A DNA stretch of 49,326 nt from Zhongshania aliphaticivorans. Its GTDB lineage: Bacteria > Pseudomonadota > Gammaproteobacteria > Pseudomonadales > Spongiibacteraceae. The notes under the pieces are model-generated. The model was not told the origin of the DNA and did no database searches. It was given only the letters and a program-made list of their open reading frames with translations. The position numbers were made by a program, and so were the translations under genes. This document shows positions 1 through 7,705 of this stretch, in pieces. The stretch lies in contig NZ_CACSIJ010000013.1 of assembly GCF_902705855.1 (NCBI RefSeq), forward strand, positions 26,827 through 76,152, written 5' to 3'. Numbering within the stretch: the stretch's first letter is position 1; every line of letters starts with the position of its first letter.

Positions 1-262
1 CATTGCCGGGGTATCGGCTTTGGCAATAAATCACCGGATAGCCCGCTTTAGCCAGCTCGGTAATCATTGGCAGGTATTCGCCGCCACCCACGGGGTGCAT
101 AAACACAATAACATTGTTAGTTTTGGGTTCGGCGGGGCGCAGCAGGTGCGACTTTAGCGCGCCAAAGTCCATGGGGCCGCCGTAGGTTTCTTTAAACGGA
201 CTTTTGTCCTGATAAAAAATTAAATAGGGTACGCGCTCGTAGGCTTTTTTCTTATTGGTCAT
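1..262 (-). CDS. alpha/beta hydrolase, 3' part cut off by window edge
   Basis: Only the first 87 codons lie in the window; the gene runs on past base 1. The ATG is at 262-260 on the minus strand. The translation reaches a strand followed by HPVGGGEYLPM, which is like the oxyanion-hole HG/HP turn of alpha/beta-fold hydrolases, then an 'AGYPVIYCQSRYPGN' stretch like the second core strand. The catalytic nucleophile and His lie outside the window, so substrate and even catalytic competence cannot be judged. It is divergent from the MarR gene at 485, with a shared 222-base intergenic region containing a palindrome, so the MarR protein may control it (inference). Confidence 0.7.
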   Translation of the reverse strand, partial: MTNKKKAYERVPYLIFYQDKSPFKETYGGPMDFGALKSHLLRPAEPKTNNVIVFMHPVGGGEYLPMITELAKAGYPVIYCQSRYPGN

Positions 263-319
263 GACGATACTCGCTGCTTATTCACAAGAAAAGTATGAAT
301 GGCAGTAGAGCAATTTACC

Positions 320-337
320 GATAATATGTCAATTATC
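320..337. promoter_or_regulatory. palindrome between divergent hydrolase and MarR genes, candidate MarR operator
   Basis: GATAAT and ATTATC form perfect 6-bp arms around a 6-base spacer (atgtca). The site lies in the 222-base gap between the hydrolase start (262) and the MarR start (485). MarR dimers usually bind 16-20 bp palindromes in such gaps, which fits. That this protein binds here is inference. Nothing else in 263-484 stood out. Confidence 0.4.
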
Positions 338-484
338 TTTACTAATATTGATATGGCTACGCTAGGTGTTTTGGGTAGATACCGAATACAATAGCGTGCT
401 TACAATAAACATAGATGGAATCCATCGTTCTTACGGGATGTGAGTAGGGATGCTTTTGAATGCGGTATTTAGCTGGATAATGGA

Positions 485-937
485 ATGAAAAAAATAGCAG
501 AGCATCAGGACTTTTTGATTGGCACACTTGCGTACGCCCTTTTCTGGATGGACGAGAGCCTGCAAGCCAGTCTTGAAGCCGCTGGCTGGGAGCGAATGAA
601 TCGAACCAAGTCGATGATCATGATCAGCGTGACGGTGGGCATTAATCGCCCCGCATTTCTGGCGCGTAATTTAGGCGTAAGTCGTCAGGCTATTCATCAA
701 TTATTACAGGGAATGCGTGACGATGGCTTGCTGGAGTTAGTGCCAGACCCCGCAGACCGTCGCGCAAAGATTGTTCAATTTAGCGCCACCGCCGATAAAA
801 TCCGCCAAGATGCCGAGAAAGCCGTTATCGGTATAGAAGATGAGCTTGGCAACCGCATTGGTAAAGCGCAGTTAAAACAATTGAAGCAAGCGCTCAGCAA
901 AGGCTGGGGGCCGATAGTGGTGGTTCCCCCCGTCTAA
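485..937 (+). CDS. MarR-family transcriptional regulator
   Basis: The protein has 150 residues, the normal MarR size. A winged helix-turn-helix is visible at about residues 55-105: 'RPAFLARNLGVSRQAIHQLL' is the HTH, followed by 'MRDDGLLELVPDPADRRAKI', the wing with the D-x-R-R/DRR signature of MarR proteins. Flanking helices at both ends would form the dimer interface. MarR proteins are usually repressors released by small, often aromatic or acyl ligands; the ligand cannot be read from sequence. It sits between a divergent alpha/beta hydrolase and a VOC protein, upstream of a fatty-acid module. No strong Shine-Dalgarno is visible, but no better start exists. Confidence 0.85.
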   Translation: MKKIAEHQDFLIGTLAYALFWMDESLQASLEAAGWERMNRTKSMIMISVTVGINRPAFLARNLGVSRQAIHQLLQGMRDDGLLELVPDPADRRAKIVQFSATADKIRQDAEKAVIGIEDELGNRIGKAQLKQLKQALSKGWGPIVVVPPV

Positions 938-975
938 AAATTGCAGCTCGTGAATGTTCTACTGCCTGCCTGTAG

Positions 976-1539
976 TTACCTCGCGCGCTTGTCTATTTTA
1001 GCGGCACCGAAGGTTTTCTCCTTTAATGGTCGGGTCTTCTGGGTCCACGCGGCTAATGATGTGCGGGCATCGTCGGTATGTTTTTGCAGTATTGAAGGAT
1101 CTGTCGCGCGGCAGGTGATTTCGACTTGTATGCCGTTGGGGTCGTACATATAGACCGAATGCACAAAACCGTGGTCGACTGGGCCAAGACAGGTTTTGCC
1201 GGCGTCATTAATACGTTTGTGCCATGCAAGTAAGTCGTCCATGCTTTCTGCTTCTAATGCCAAATGCATGTCGAAGCTGTCTTTGCGGCCAAAGTCTTCT
1301 TCTTTAGATATACCGGGCTCGTCAAAGAAGGCGAGGTAGTTGCCATCGCCCATCTCAAAGAAGATGTGCAAAAAATTGCGATTGCGGCCAAGGCCTTCAC
1401 CAAAGTCGATGTCTTCTTCAAAAGCGGCGGCCAGCTTTAAGCCCAGTATGTCTTCGTAAAACCAGCGGGTTTGTTCCGCGTCACGGCAGCGGTAGGCGGC
1501 GTGATGAATATTGTGTAATGGCTTTAGTGATACGTTCAT
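976..1539 (-). CDS. VOC-family (glyoxalase/dioxygenase-fold) protein
   Basis: This is a one-domain vicinal-oxygen-chelate protein of 187 residues when started at the ATG at 1539. A longer reading from 1599 adds 20 low-complexity residues (NNNND) and has no ribosome site, so the shorter start is preferred. The domain begins 'HNIHHAAYRCRDAEQTRWFY' with the first metal His and closes with 'DPNGIQVEITCRATDP', whose Glu is the usual last metal ligand. A central 'DMHLALEAES' strand carries a further His. The fold supports glyoxalase, epimerase and ring-cleavage chemistry, and the substrate is not determinable. It faces the lvaC-like gene across a short promoter region, suggesting linked regulation (inference). 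Confidence 0.8.
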   Translation of the reverse strand: MNVSLKPLHNIHHAAYRCRDAEQTRWFYEDILGLKLAAAFEEDIDFGEGLGRNRNFLHIFFEMGDGNYLAFFDEPGISKEEDFGRKDSFDMHLALEAESMDDLLAWHKRINDAGKTCLGPVDHGFVHSVYMYDPNGIQVEITCRATDPSILQKHTDDARTSLAAWTQKTRPLKEKTFGAAKIDKRAR

Positions 1540-1619
1540 ACTTATCTCGCTACTTTTATGGTGGCTATCGTTGTTATTGTTGGTTTGCCGTGACGACATT
1601 TGTAGTTATCATATATAAA

Positions 1620-1663
1620 GTCAATTTACTTGACAATAAAAAGGCGTCTTGTTTGTATTGTCA
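1620..1663 (+). promoter_or_regulatory. sigma70-like promoter flanked by inverted repeats, upstream of the acyl-CoA dehydrogenase trio
   Basis: A -35 TTGACA (1630-1635), a 17-base spacer and a -10-like TTGTAT (1653-1658) point toward the gene starting at 1696. Two inverted repeats overlap it: GTCAA/TTGAC (1620-1634) on the -35, and TGACAAT/ATTGTCA (1631-1637 and 1657-1663), whose arms cover both promoter hexamers. This layout fits a repressor operator, possibly for the MarR protein nearby (inference). Confidence 0.45.
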
Positions 1664-1695
1664 GCAGTCATAATCATAAAAAATAGGAGTGTGCT

Positions 1696-2910
1696 GTGAG
1701 TGCGTCTGTATCGTGGTTTGAAATTCGCCAACGAACAAAGGAATTTTTGGAGCAGCGCATCTATCCTGCAGAATCAATTTTGCAGGGTGCAGATAAGGCC
1801 TCCTCTGAACTAAAACTCGCTGAGCTGATGCAGCAGGCAAAAGCCGAGGGGCTGTGGGCCTTAGGACACCCGAAGGAGATTGGCGGGCAGGGCATGCCGT
1901 TTCTTGACTACGTGTATATCAACGAGGTGATCGGTCGTTCTGAGTATGCGCAGCGGGTGTTCGGCACCTATTCCTTGCAAGATTCCTTAATGCTCAAACA
2001 GTACGCCTCGCCCCAGCAACAAGAGCAGTATTTACGCCCCCTAGTTGCGGGTGAAATCTGTCCTAGTTTCGCGATGACAGAACCCGCCTTGGCTAGCTCT
2101 GATCCTACCCAGCTACAAACAAGCGCGGTATTAGAAAGTGGGTATTGGCGAGTTAATGGCCATAAGTGGTTTACCACCGGCGCGGATATCGCCGCCTATA
2201 CCACGATTATGTGCCGCACCGAGCCAGACGCGCCAGACCATAAAGCCTTCAGTATGATTCTGGTTCCCACCGACAGTGTCGGATACGAGATCGTGAGGGA
2301 TACACCGTTATTGGGTCTTAATAGCGGCCACTTTGAAGTGAAATACCATGACATTCGCGTGCCTGAGCATCACCTCTTAGGCGGTCGTGGTGAGGGTTTT
2401 GTGATTGCCCAGCGGCGTTTAGGGCCGGGCCGAATCTTCCATTGTATGCGCTGGTTAGGTCAGGCCCAGCGAGCCTTCGATTTAATGTGTGAGCGTCTAC
2501 ACACCCGCAGTGCGTTTGGTTCTAGCCTCGCAGATAAACAACTCATGCAACAGCATGTGTTTGATAGTCTTGCCGAAATTCAGGCCTGCCGGCAGCTCAC
2601 CCTGCATGCCGCCCGCTGCATAGATAGTGGCGATGCAGCGCGAGTCGAGATTGGTACGATTAAGGTGGTCGGCGCACGCATGCTTCACAATGTCGTAGAC
2701 CGAGCGATTCAAGTTTATGGAGCCGCCGGCCTTACCGACGACACGCCACTTAGCCGTATGTACCGGCATGCCCGCGAGGCGCGAATTTATGATGGTCCAG
2801 ACGAGGTGCATATCCAATCCGTTGCAAAGCAGGTATTAAAACGCTATCGCGACAATGGCCAGGGCTGGGATTTTGGTGAGCGCGATGCGGAATGGAGTGA
2901 CAGTTTGTGA
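1696..2910 (+). CDS. acyl-CoA dehydrogenase, ACAD10/11- or LvaC-like
   Basis: The protein has 404 residues with the full acyl-CoA dehydrogenase plan: an N-terminal helical domain, a middle beta domain with 'PSFAMTEPALASSDPTQLQ' and 'VNGHKWFTTGADIA', and a C-terminal helical domain ending 'ARIYDGPDEVHIQSVAKQVL'. The last motif has Asp (YDGPDE) where medium-chain enzymes carry catalytic Glu, as in human ACAD10/11 and their bacterial relatives. Start is GTG at 1696, 7 bases after TAGGAGT. It overlaps the kinase gene by 4 bases (GTGA), and the DUF6285 gene follows. In Pseudomonas putida, LvaC with LvaA and LvaB converts 4-hydroxyacyl-CoA via a phosphorylated intermediate. The same role here is inferred from the gene trio. 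Confidence 0.85.
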   Translation: MSASVSWFEIRQRTKEFLEQRIYPAESILQGADKASSELKLAELMQQAKAEGLWALGHPKEIGGQGMPFLDYVYINEVIGRSEYAQRVFGTYSLQDSLMLKQYASPQQQEQYLRPLVAGEICPSFAMTEPALASSDPTQLQTSAVLESGYWRVNGHKWFTTGADIAAYTTIMCRTEPDAPDHKAFSMILVPTDSVGYEIVRDTPLLGLNSGHFEVKYHDIRVPEHHLLGGRGEGFVIAQRRLGPGRIFHCMRWLGQAQRAFDLMCERLHTRSAFGSSLADKQLMQQHVFDSLAEIQACRQLTLHAARCIDSGDAARVEIGTIKVVGARMLHNVVDRAIQVYGAAGLTDDTPLSRMYRHAREARIYDGPDEVHIQSVAKQVLKRYRDNGQGWDFGERDAEWSDSL

Positions 2911-3926
2911 GCAATGCGTCGCTAATGGTCGCTGAAGCAAGCACTGCTGAGGAATTAAAAGCACCTTTAGAAAAAGTGCTTGCAAGACAGTGGGCAGAGT
3001 CGGTGAGTGTAAAGGGGCTGCGTCGATTAACCGGCGGAGCCGCAGCACAGACGTGGTCATTTATTGCGATTACCGCGGCAGGCGAGCAGGCGCTTATATT
3101 TCGCCGTGGTCATGACGCCAGTCAGTTTGGTGGGGCGCTTAGCAAATCGGCTGAAGCGAGTGTGCTAGGTGCTGCGGTTGCTGCGGGTGTGCCGGCGCCA
3201 GCAATAATTTTAGCATTGAGTGCAGGCGATGGTCTTGGTGAAGGCTTTATCATGCGGTATATCGAGGGTGAAACCCTGCCGCAGAAAATACTAAAAGATC
3301 CGCGTTATGCCACAGCTCGAGAGAAAATGGCTGAGCAGTGCAGTGATATTTTATCGGCAATTCACGCTGTACCTCTTAGCGCCTTGTCTGGTTTACACCG
3401 CGCTGTGGCGGCAGAGCAAATTGCATTTTATCGGCATGCCTATGACGGCTACCAGCAAGAACTACCGGTGTTTGAATATGCGTTTCGCTGGCTTGCTGAG
3501 CATATTCCGTCCTGCGCCGAGGAAACCTTGGTCCATGGCGATTTTCGTAATGGCAATTTAATGGTGGGCGAAGAAGGCATTCGCGCTGTACTGGATTGGG
3601 AGCTGTCTCATATCGGCGACCCCATGGAAGATTTGGGCTGGCTCTGTGTGAATTCTTGGCGCTTTGGCCGCATTGATAAACCAGTGGGCGGCTTCGGTGA
3701 CCGGGCCAGTTTATACACAGCCTATGAGCGCGCCAGTGGCCGACATGTTGATGCTGCAGCAGTCAAATTTTGGGAATTGTTCGGTGTGCTTAAATGGGGC
3801 GTCATCTGCCTATACCAATGCGATATGCATATGAGTGGCCGTGAGCGCTCGCTGGAGCGGGTGGCTATAGGCCGCCGTGTTTCCGAATGCGAGCTAGATA
3901 TACTTGATTTACTTAGGGGGCAGTAA
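2907..3926 (+). CDS. phosphotransferase (APH/choline-kinase fold), LvaA-like acyl-CoA kinase
   Basis: The 339-residue protein has the aminoglycoside-phosphotransferase fold. An N-lobe contains 'QALIFRRGHD'. The catalytic loop LVHGDFRNGNLM (HGDxxxxN, about residue 210) is followed about 20 residues later by 'AVLDWELSHIGDPMEDLGWL', the metal-binding Asp and the usual tail of this family. Start GTG at 2907 overlaps the preceding stop codon, implying translational coupling. Its partners are an acyl-CoA dehydrogenase and a DUF6285 protein rather than an antibiotic locus. By family knowledge (LvaA, N-terminal domain of ACAD10/11), it likely phosphorylates the 4-hydroxyl of a 4-hydroxyacyl-CoA. An antibiotic-resistance role is unlikely. 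Confidence 0.85.
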   Translation: MSNASLMVAEASTAEELKAPLEKVLARQWAESVSVKGLRRLTGGAAAQTWSFIAITAAGEQALIFRRGHDASQFGGALSKSAEASVLGAAVAAGVPAPAIILALSAGDGLGEGFIMRYIEGETLPQKILKDPRYATAREKMAEQCSDILSAIHAVPLSALSGLHRAVAAEQIAFYRHAYDGYQQELPVFEYAFRWLAEHIPSCAEETLVHGDFRNGNLMVGEEGIRAVLDWELSHIGDPMEDLGWLCVNSWRFGRIDKPVGGFGDRASLYTAYERASGRHVDAAAVKFWELFGVLKWGVICLYQCDMHMSGRERSLERVAIGRRVSECELDILDLLRGQ

Positions 3927-3928
3927 CC

Positions 3929-4321
3929 ATGCCGATTAGTCAGCCAAATGTTAGCCAGTTGTGCGATGCCTTACAGGAATTTTTGACAACTGAGGTGGCG
4001 CCGGCAGTTGATGACGAAGCCATTAAATACAAATTAAAAATTGCGACTAATGTATTAGGGATCATCGCGCGCGAGTCTGAGCAGGGTGGGGATTTTAGAC
4101 ACTTAGAACACTCGGCATTAAATGAGTATCTAGGTACTGATTCTGAAAGCTCTGGCCCTGAATGGACAGATGTAAATCAGCGCCTGCTAGATCACATTCG
4201 CAGCGGTGATATAGCATCGCGAGAAGATGATTTACTTGCCACTTTAGAGCGCATTACCATCGCAAAGATGGCGATAGATAATCCGCGCTATGCCAGTTAT
4301 TTAAAGCGCGTCGATGTTTAG
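3929..4321 (+). CDS. DUF6285 protein, LvaB-like partner of the kinase
   Basis: This is a small, mostly helical, acidic protein of 130 residues without a signal or membrane segment. The pattern 'LCDALQEFLTTEVAPAVDD' followed by 'YKLKIATNVLGIIARE' and a C-terminal 'NPRYASYLKR' is what I recall of DUF6285 proteins, which almost always sit beside an APH-fold kinase and an acyl-CoA dehydrogenase. It starts 2 bases after the kinase stop, so the three genes form one operon. LvaB, a protein of this size in P. putida, is needed for LvaA kinase activity; a subunit or activator role is inferred. The assignment rests on pattern and context, not a search. Confidence 0.7.
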   Translation: MPISQPNVSQLCDALQEFLTTEVAPAVDDEAIKYKLKIATNVLGIIARESEQGGDFRHLEHSALNEYLGTDSESSGPEWTDVNQRLLDHIRSGDIASREDDLLATLERITIAKMAIDNPRYASYLKRVDV

Positions 4322-4381
4322 GCTCTAGGTTTAGGGTGTGTTCCTGGTATCGCATCTATTTATAACTTAGAGAAGCTAACC

Positions 4382-4567
4382 AGGCTGTAGAAAAATCCAG
4401 CCACTCCAAAAATTAAATTACATTTGTACTCCTACTCCTACTCCTACTCGAAATCTGGAGGTTATTCGCATATCAAGTTGGCCATATTTCAAAAAACGCG
4501 CCTATTTTTAGCTCAAAATACGACAAAATAAATTCGCCAGAATTAAGCTTTAGTTTTTCTACAGCCT
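4382..4567. repeat. 186-bp AT-rich element bounded by 14-bp perfect inverted repeats (MITE-like)
   Basis: AGGCTGTAGAAAAA at 4382-4395 is exactly inverted as TTTTTCTACAGCCT at 4554-4567. The interior is AT-rich, has no ORF, and contains 3.7 copies of ACTCCT in tandem (4428-4449). No target-site duplication is evident next to the arms. It lies in a 374-base gap without genes (4322-4695) that separates the lvaCAB-like operon from the atypical DUF262-HNH gene. Size and terminal repeats suggest a miniature transposable element or another dispersed repeat. A long-range hairpin acting at the RNA level is also possible. Confidence 0.5.
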
Positions 4568-4695
4568 CAACGTTCTACACAGAGATGCGGCAAGGCAGGG
4601 CCTAGTTGTGTAGTCGTGTACGCAGCGAATTACAATTGGGCAGAGCATAGCCCCTTACTGCAACTTGCTACATGTTGATGATGCAAGTGCTACAA

Positions 4696-6249
4696 CTAAT
4701 TTTTATATGTGGAATTACAATAAGGATGTGCCAACTGACCATTATCTACAGAACCTAGCCCGCCATCTTCTTTCCTATGTGCATGGTCAACTGTTATCGA
4801 GTTCTTATGGAGAAGACCCCCGCAGATTGCACATTTAACGGCGCTATCAATAGCTTCCCTTATAAATACTTCTGATTTCCTTTCTCTAGAGAAATCCTTA
4901 CTTGTGACTTCATCTCCGTCAACATTATTTAATGTTATAAATGAAAAATCTTTATCCTCTTTAATTTTCTTTGGAAGATCATCAACGGAGCAGTCGCTTC
5001 TTAATAGCGCAACAACGATGAAATAGAGCTTTGTTATGTATGGGTACGCAGCAGTGGCGCTCCTATACTTTCTAACAAGCTGTTGAATTATATAGTCATA
5101 TGAAAGTAAAAAATCTTCGAATTTTGATCTCACATCTGTAAACCAAGAATATTTGTTCTGTTTATCTAGCTCCTGAATAAAATCTATAGCCGCCCAAAAT
5201 GAAGCCGGTTTATGCCTGCCATCTTTTGAGTAGAAATATACAGCTGGATGAAGACCCAGGGAAGATGGGTGAACGCTGTTTAAGCGCCTAACGACTTTTA
5301 AGCATTTATTTAAATATTTAATTGTATTTTGACCATCCGTGTCATCACTGTCATCCGAATTTTTATCAATGCCGTTCGTTTTATTGACTAACTCCAAAAT
5401 TAACGATTGACCTTGTGCCGAAAAGTTTTTTCCACCCATCGGTAGATCTAGTGTCTTTACGGGATTTTTTAATGACGGCTGAAAAATTATTTCGTTTATT
5501 TCTTCAGCTAAATCCTGGATTTTACTTTGTACTTCTTTTCCATATGAGGACCAGTATTTATGTCCCTTCCCGCTCCTCAAAATTGCTCTAGTCGCAATTC
5601 CAGAAGGCTTGCGCCTTGATTTAAGTAGCTTTAGCTCAGTTTTATCTATTGAAGCAGCTTGCTGATTTATCTTAAAAAATGAGCTTTCTGCCTTTTTGGC
5701 ATCACCTTCAACCCATTGAACCTGTATCGGCAGTGCGCCTAATGACTTAGCTTTATCAACTATATGAGATTCGACTTTTTCGGGGCTGCGCAAAGCCAAC
5801 TTATAGTCAGAATATAATCCGATTTGCTTTCTCACTGATTTTCTAGTGTTTTCAGCAGTTTCAATCTGTTCTTCCGGTATTACACCATCATAAAAACCTT
5901 TAGAGATATCACCATCACCAAAATCATTATTGATCCATGCCGCTAAAGCGCTGAGCCTGTGAGCTCCGTCGATAACAAATGTATAGCTAGCTGCACTACG
6001 CCAAAGAATTACTGCCGGAATTAAGTCGCCGGATATAAAACTTTCTATAAGCGATACAATCCGCTTTTCATCCCACTCGTTTGTTTCTCTTTGAAAGTCA
6101 GGCTTTCTTAATGCGCTAAAAAAGAATGAATCGTACTCAAGATCTCTGGCCCCAATAGTGGCTACATTTCTTGTAGTACCGCTAGCATCATCGTCAACCT
6201 CAAAGTCTTCCCGAGGTATAAGCGCATCAAGGACTATGTTTTTTGCCAT
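4696..6249 (-). CDS. DUF262-HNH nuclease, probable single-gene phage defence (GmrSD/type IV restriction-like)
   Basis: The 517-residue protein joins two nuclease-associated domains. The N-terminal DUF262 region has 'KPDFQRETNEWDEKRIVSLI' (residues 49-68, the family's FQR...W motif), then 'FVIDGAHRLSALAAW' (about 91-105), a DGxHR variant of the DGQ(Q)R nucleotide-binding motif. A long middle part follows. The C-terminus is an HNH domain: CAICGG at 473-478, DH at 488-489, HPYCN at 508-512, so both Cys pairs and the catalytic His are intact. GmrSD and SspE proteins use DUF262 for nucleotide-gated cleavage of modified or phage DNA. A similar role here is inferred. Base composition is visibly more AT-rich than the neighbours, suggesting transfer. 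No methylase or partner gene is adjacent. Confidence 0.8.
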   Translation of the reverse strand: MAKNIVLDALIPREDFEVDDDASGTTRNVATIGARDLEYDSFFFSALRKPDFQRETNEWDEKRIVSLIESFISGDLIPAVILWRSAASYTFVIDGAHRLSALAAWINNDFGDGDISKGFYDGVIPEEQIETAENTRKSVRKQIGLYSDYKLALRSPEKVESHIVDKAKSLGALPIQVQWVEGDAKKAESSFFKINQQAASIDKTELKLLKSRRKPSGIATRAILRSGKGHKYWSSYGKEVQSKIQDLAEEINEIIFQPSLKNPVKTLDLPMGGKNFSAQGQSLILELVNKTNGIDKNSDDSDDTDGQNTIKYLNKCLKVVRRLNSVHPSSLGLHPAVYFYSKDGRHKPASFWAAIDFIQELDKQNKYSWFTDVRSKFEDFLLSYDYIIQQLVRKYRSATAAYPYITKLYFIVVALLRSDCSVDDLPKKIKEDKDFSFITLNNVDGDEVTSKDFSRERKSEVFIREAIDSAVKCAICGGLLHKNSITVDHAHRKEDGGLGSVDNGQLAHPYCNSTYKN

Positions 6250-6489
6250 TCTTTTTTCTCTACTATTTGATCGAGACTTATTTTAAGCATGCAGCGGTTC
6301 GTTATCGTGGCTCGCGTGGTCCCCTTATCCCCTTATCAAATTGGAGCTTCCGCATTGATTGAAAATATAGGGGGCAATGAGGTGGCGGCTTCGGTATTAG
6401 CAAGGGGTCGATTAATGATGACTTATTCCTTGTATTTATGCCTAACATCCCTTTTCTTGATCATATCGCGTTTTTGACTAATGCTCGAT

Positions 6490-7512
6490 TTAAACTTTGA
6501 ATGAATCAGCCCCTAAGCTGTGATTGTCGCGATACTGGTGCGGTGTCACGCCGGTCCATTTTTTGAAAGAGCGTATAAATGCGCTGGGTTCAGAGAAGCC
6601 GAGCTGATAGGAGATGGTCTTGATCTCTCTATTGTCGTGTAACAAATAGCCAATCGCGGTATCTCGAATAAGCTCATTTTTGATCAATCTGTAATCGCAG
6701 CCCTCTTGACGAAGTCGGCGACGGAGGGTTTGTGGCGTTAGTCCTAGCGATTGCGCCATGCCTTCGTAGCTCGGGATGTCCGGCAGTGAATTTCTAATAA
6801 TCCGCCTAATTTGTTCGGTGTAACTGCTGCCTTGATTGGGGGTGTGCAGGAATTCGCTGGGCACGCGTGAAAGGTAGTCTTCTAGCTCGGCGGTTGAGCG
6901 AATGATTGGCAGGCTTAGGTATTGGCGATGAAACACAATTTCACTGTGGTCTTGGGCAAAGCGGGTGTCACTGAAAAATAGGTAGTGGTATTCGCCGCTG
7001 TGTGACGGTGCGTGGTAGTTGAAATTAACGCGATGAAGGGGGATGGAGCTACCAGTTAACCAGCATAAAAAGCGGTGGTTTATCATAAGGTGCTGTTCGT
7101 AAACCCAGTCCGTTAAGGTTAGGCCAAGATCGGCTTGCAGCCGGTAGCTTATATAGTCGCCGCTGCGAATCAGTGCCAAGCTAAAGCCAAAGTCGAATAA
7201 GTTATAAAACCTCACATTGCGCTCTATGGCTTGTTCTAAGTCTGCAGCGGTTTGCTGATAGTGAGCAAGAGCGTGGAATGTGCCGTGTTTTTGAGGCTGT
7301 CGATAATGCCCCATACCTTCATCGCCGGTGGCGTCGGTTATCCATTTGTTCAGTTGCGAAAGCTGGGTGGGTGTGACTCGGGCGCGCTCACTGGTCACGG
7401 TTTTCGGGTCTATACCCGCGCGCTCAAGCAATTCTTCGCAGTAGCGCTTTGGTAGCCCGCAGCCCGATACCATATTGCGTATAAAGGCGATGGAGATGGT
7501 TCTGTTTTCCAT
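6490..7512 (-). CDS. AraC-family regulator with N-terminal arabinose-binding-like domain
   Basis: The 340-residue protein has an N-terminal ligand domain of the type found in OruR/ArgR-like AraC proteins ('SGCGLPKRYCEELLERAGID', then 'LNKWITDATGDEGMG'). Two helix-turn-helix units follow at about residues 235-330: 'YEGMAQSLGLTPQTLRRRLR' and 'IKTISYQLGFSEPSAFIRSF', closing with the family signature 'KKWTGVTPHQYR'. It is transcribed away from the thiolase gene across a 193-base region with a palindrome, so it probably activates the beta-oxidation cluster that starts at 7706 in response to a fatty or cyclic acid (inference). The 240 bases between it and the DUF262 gene hold nothing I can support. 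Confidence 0.88.
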   Translation of the reverse strand: MENRTISIAFIRNMVSGCGLPKRYCEELLERAGIDPKTVTSERARVTPTQLSQLNKWITDATGDEGMGHYRQPQKHGTFHALAHYQQTAADLEQAIERNVRFYNLFDFGFSLALIRSGDYISYRLQADLGLTLTDWVYEQHLMINHRFLCWLTGSSIPLHRVNFNYHAPSHSGEYHYLFFSDTRFAQDHSEIVFHRQYLSLPIIRSTAELEDYLSRVPSEFLHTPNQGSSYTEQIRRIIRNSLPDIPSYEGMAQSLGLTPQTLRRRLRQEGCDYRLIKNELIRDTAIGYLLHDNREIKTISYQLGFSEPSAFIRSFKKWTGVTPHQYRDNHSLGADSFKV

Positions 7513-7590
7513 AAAACACCGAGTGAGTTTGGCCTATATGTTTCCCGGCAAACCAGTTTTTTGCCGCAGGCGCATGCTTGGGAGTTTTCA

Positions 7591-7607
7591 ATGTTAACTT
7601 GTAACAT
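7591..7607. promoter_or_regulatory. palindrome in the AraC/thiolase divergent promoter region
   Basis: ATGTTA and TAACAT form perfect 6-bp arms around ACTTG. The site lies about 80 bases upstream of the AraC start and 100 bases upstream of the thiolase start. AraC proteins normally bind direct repeats, so this dyad may serve another regulator, for example a TetR or the LysR protein at the far end of the cluster. Function is inferred from position only. Confidence 0.35.
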
Positions 7608-7705
7608 AATGTCTATTGTATGTCATTGACGGTCATTGCGAAAAAGGCGCTCGGGGGCGACTCTCTTGTGCACGTAATAATCATGTCAGTCAGGGACAAT
7701 ACACT

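Noticed and set aside
941-1153. 70-aa ORF after the MarR gene
   Set aside because: Lies opposite the 3' part of the VOC gene; an antisense shadow.
2907-3926. Aminoglycoside resistance kinase
   Set aside because: Fold motif alone is not specific; coupling to an acyl-CoA dehydrogenase and DUF6285 points to acyl-CoA metabolism.
4428-4449. ACTCCT tandem as a possible CRISPR or phase-variation repeat
   Set aside because: Fewer than four copies, no spacers, and not in or next to a coding frame or promoter where length change would matter.
6289-6477. 62-aa ORF between the DUF262 and AraC genes
   Set aside because: No ribosome site, no recognisable pattern and hydrophobic tail of random appearance; probably non-coding flank of the inserted gene.
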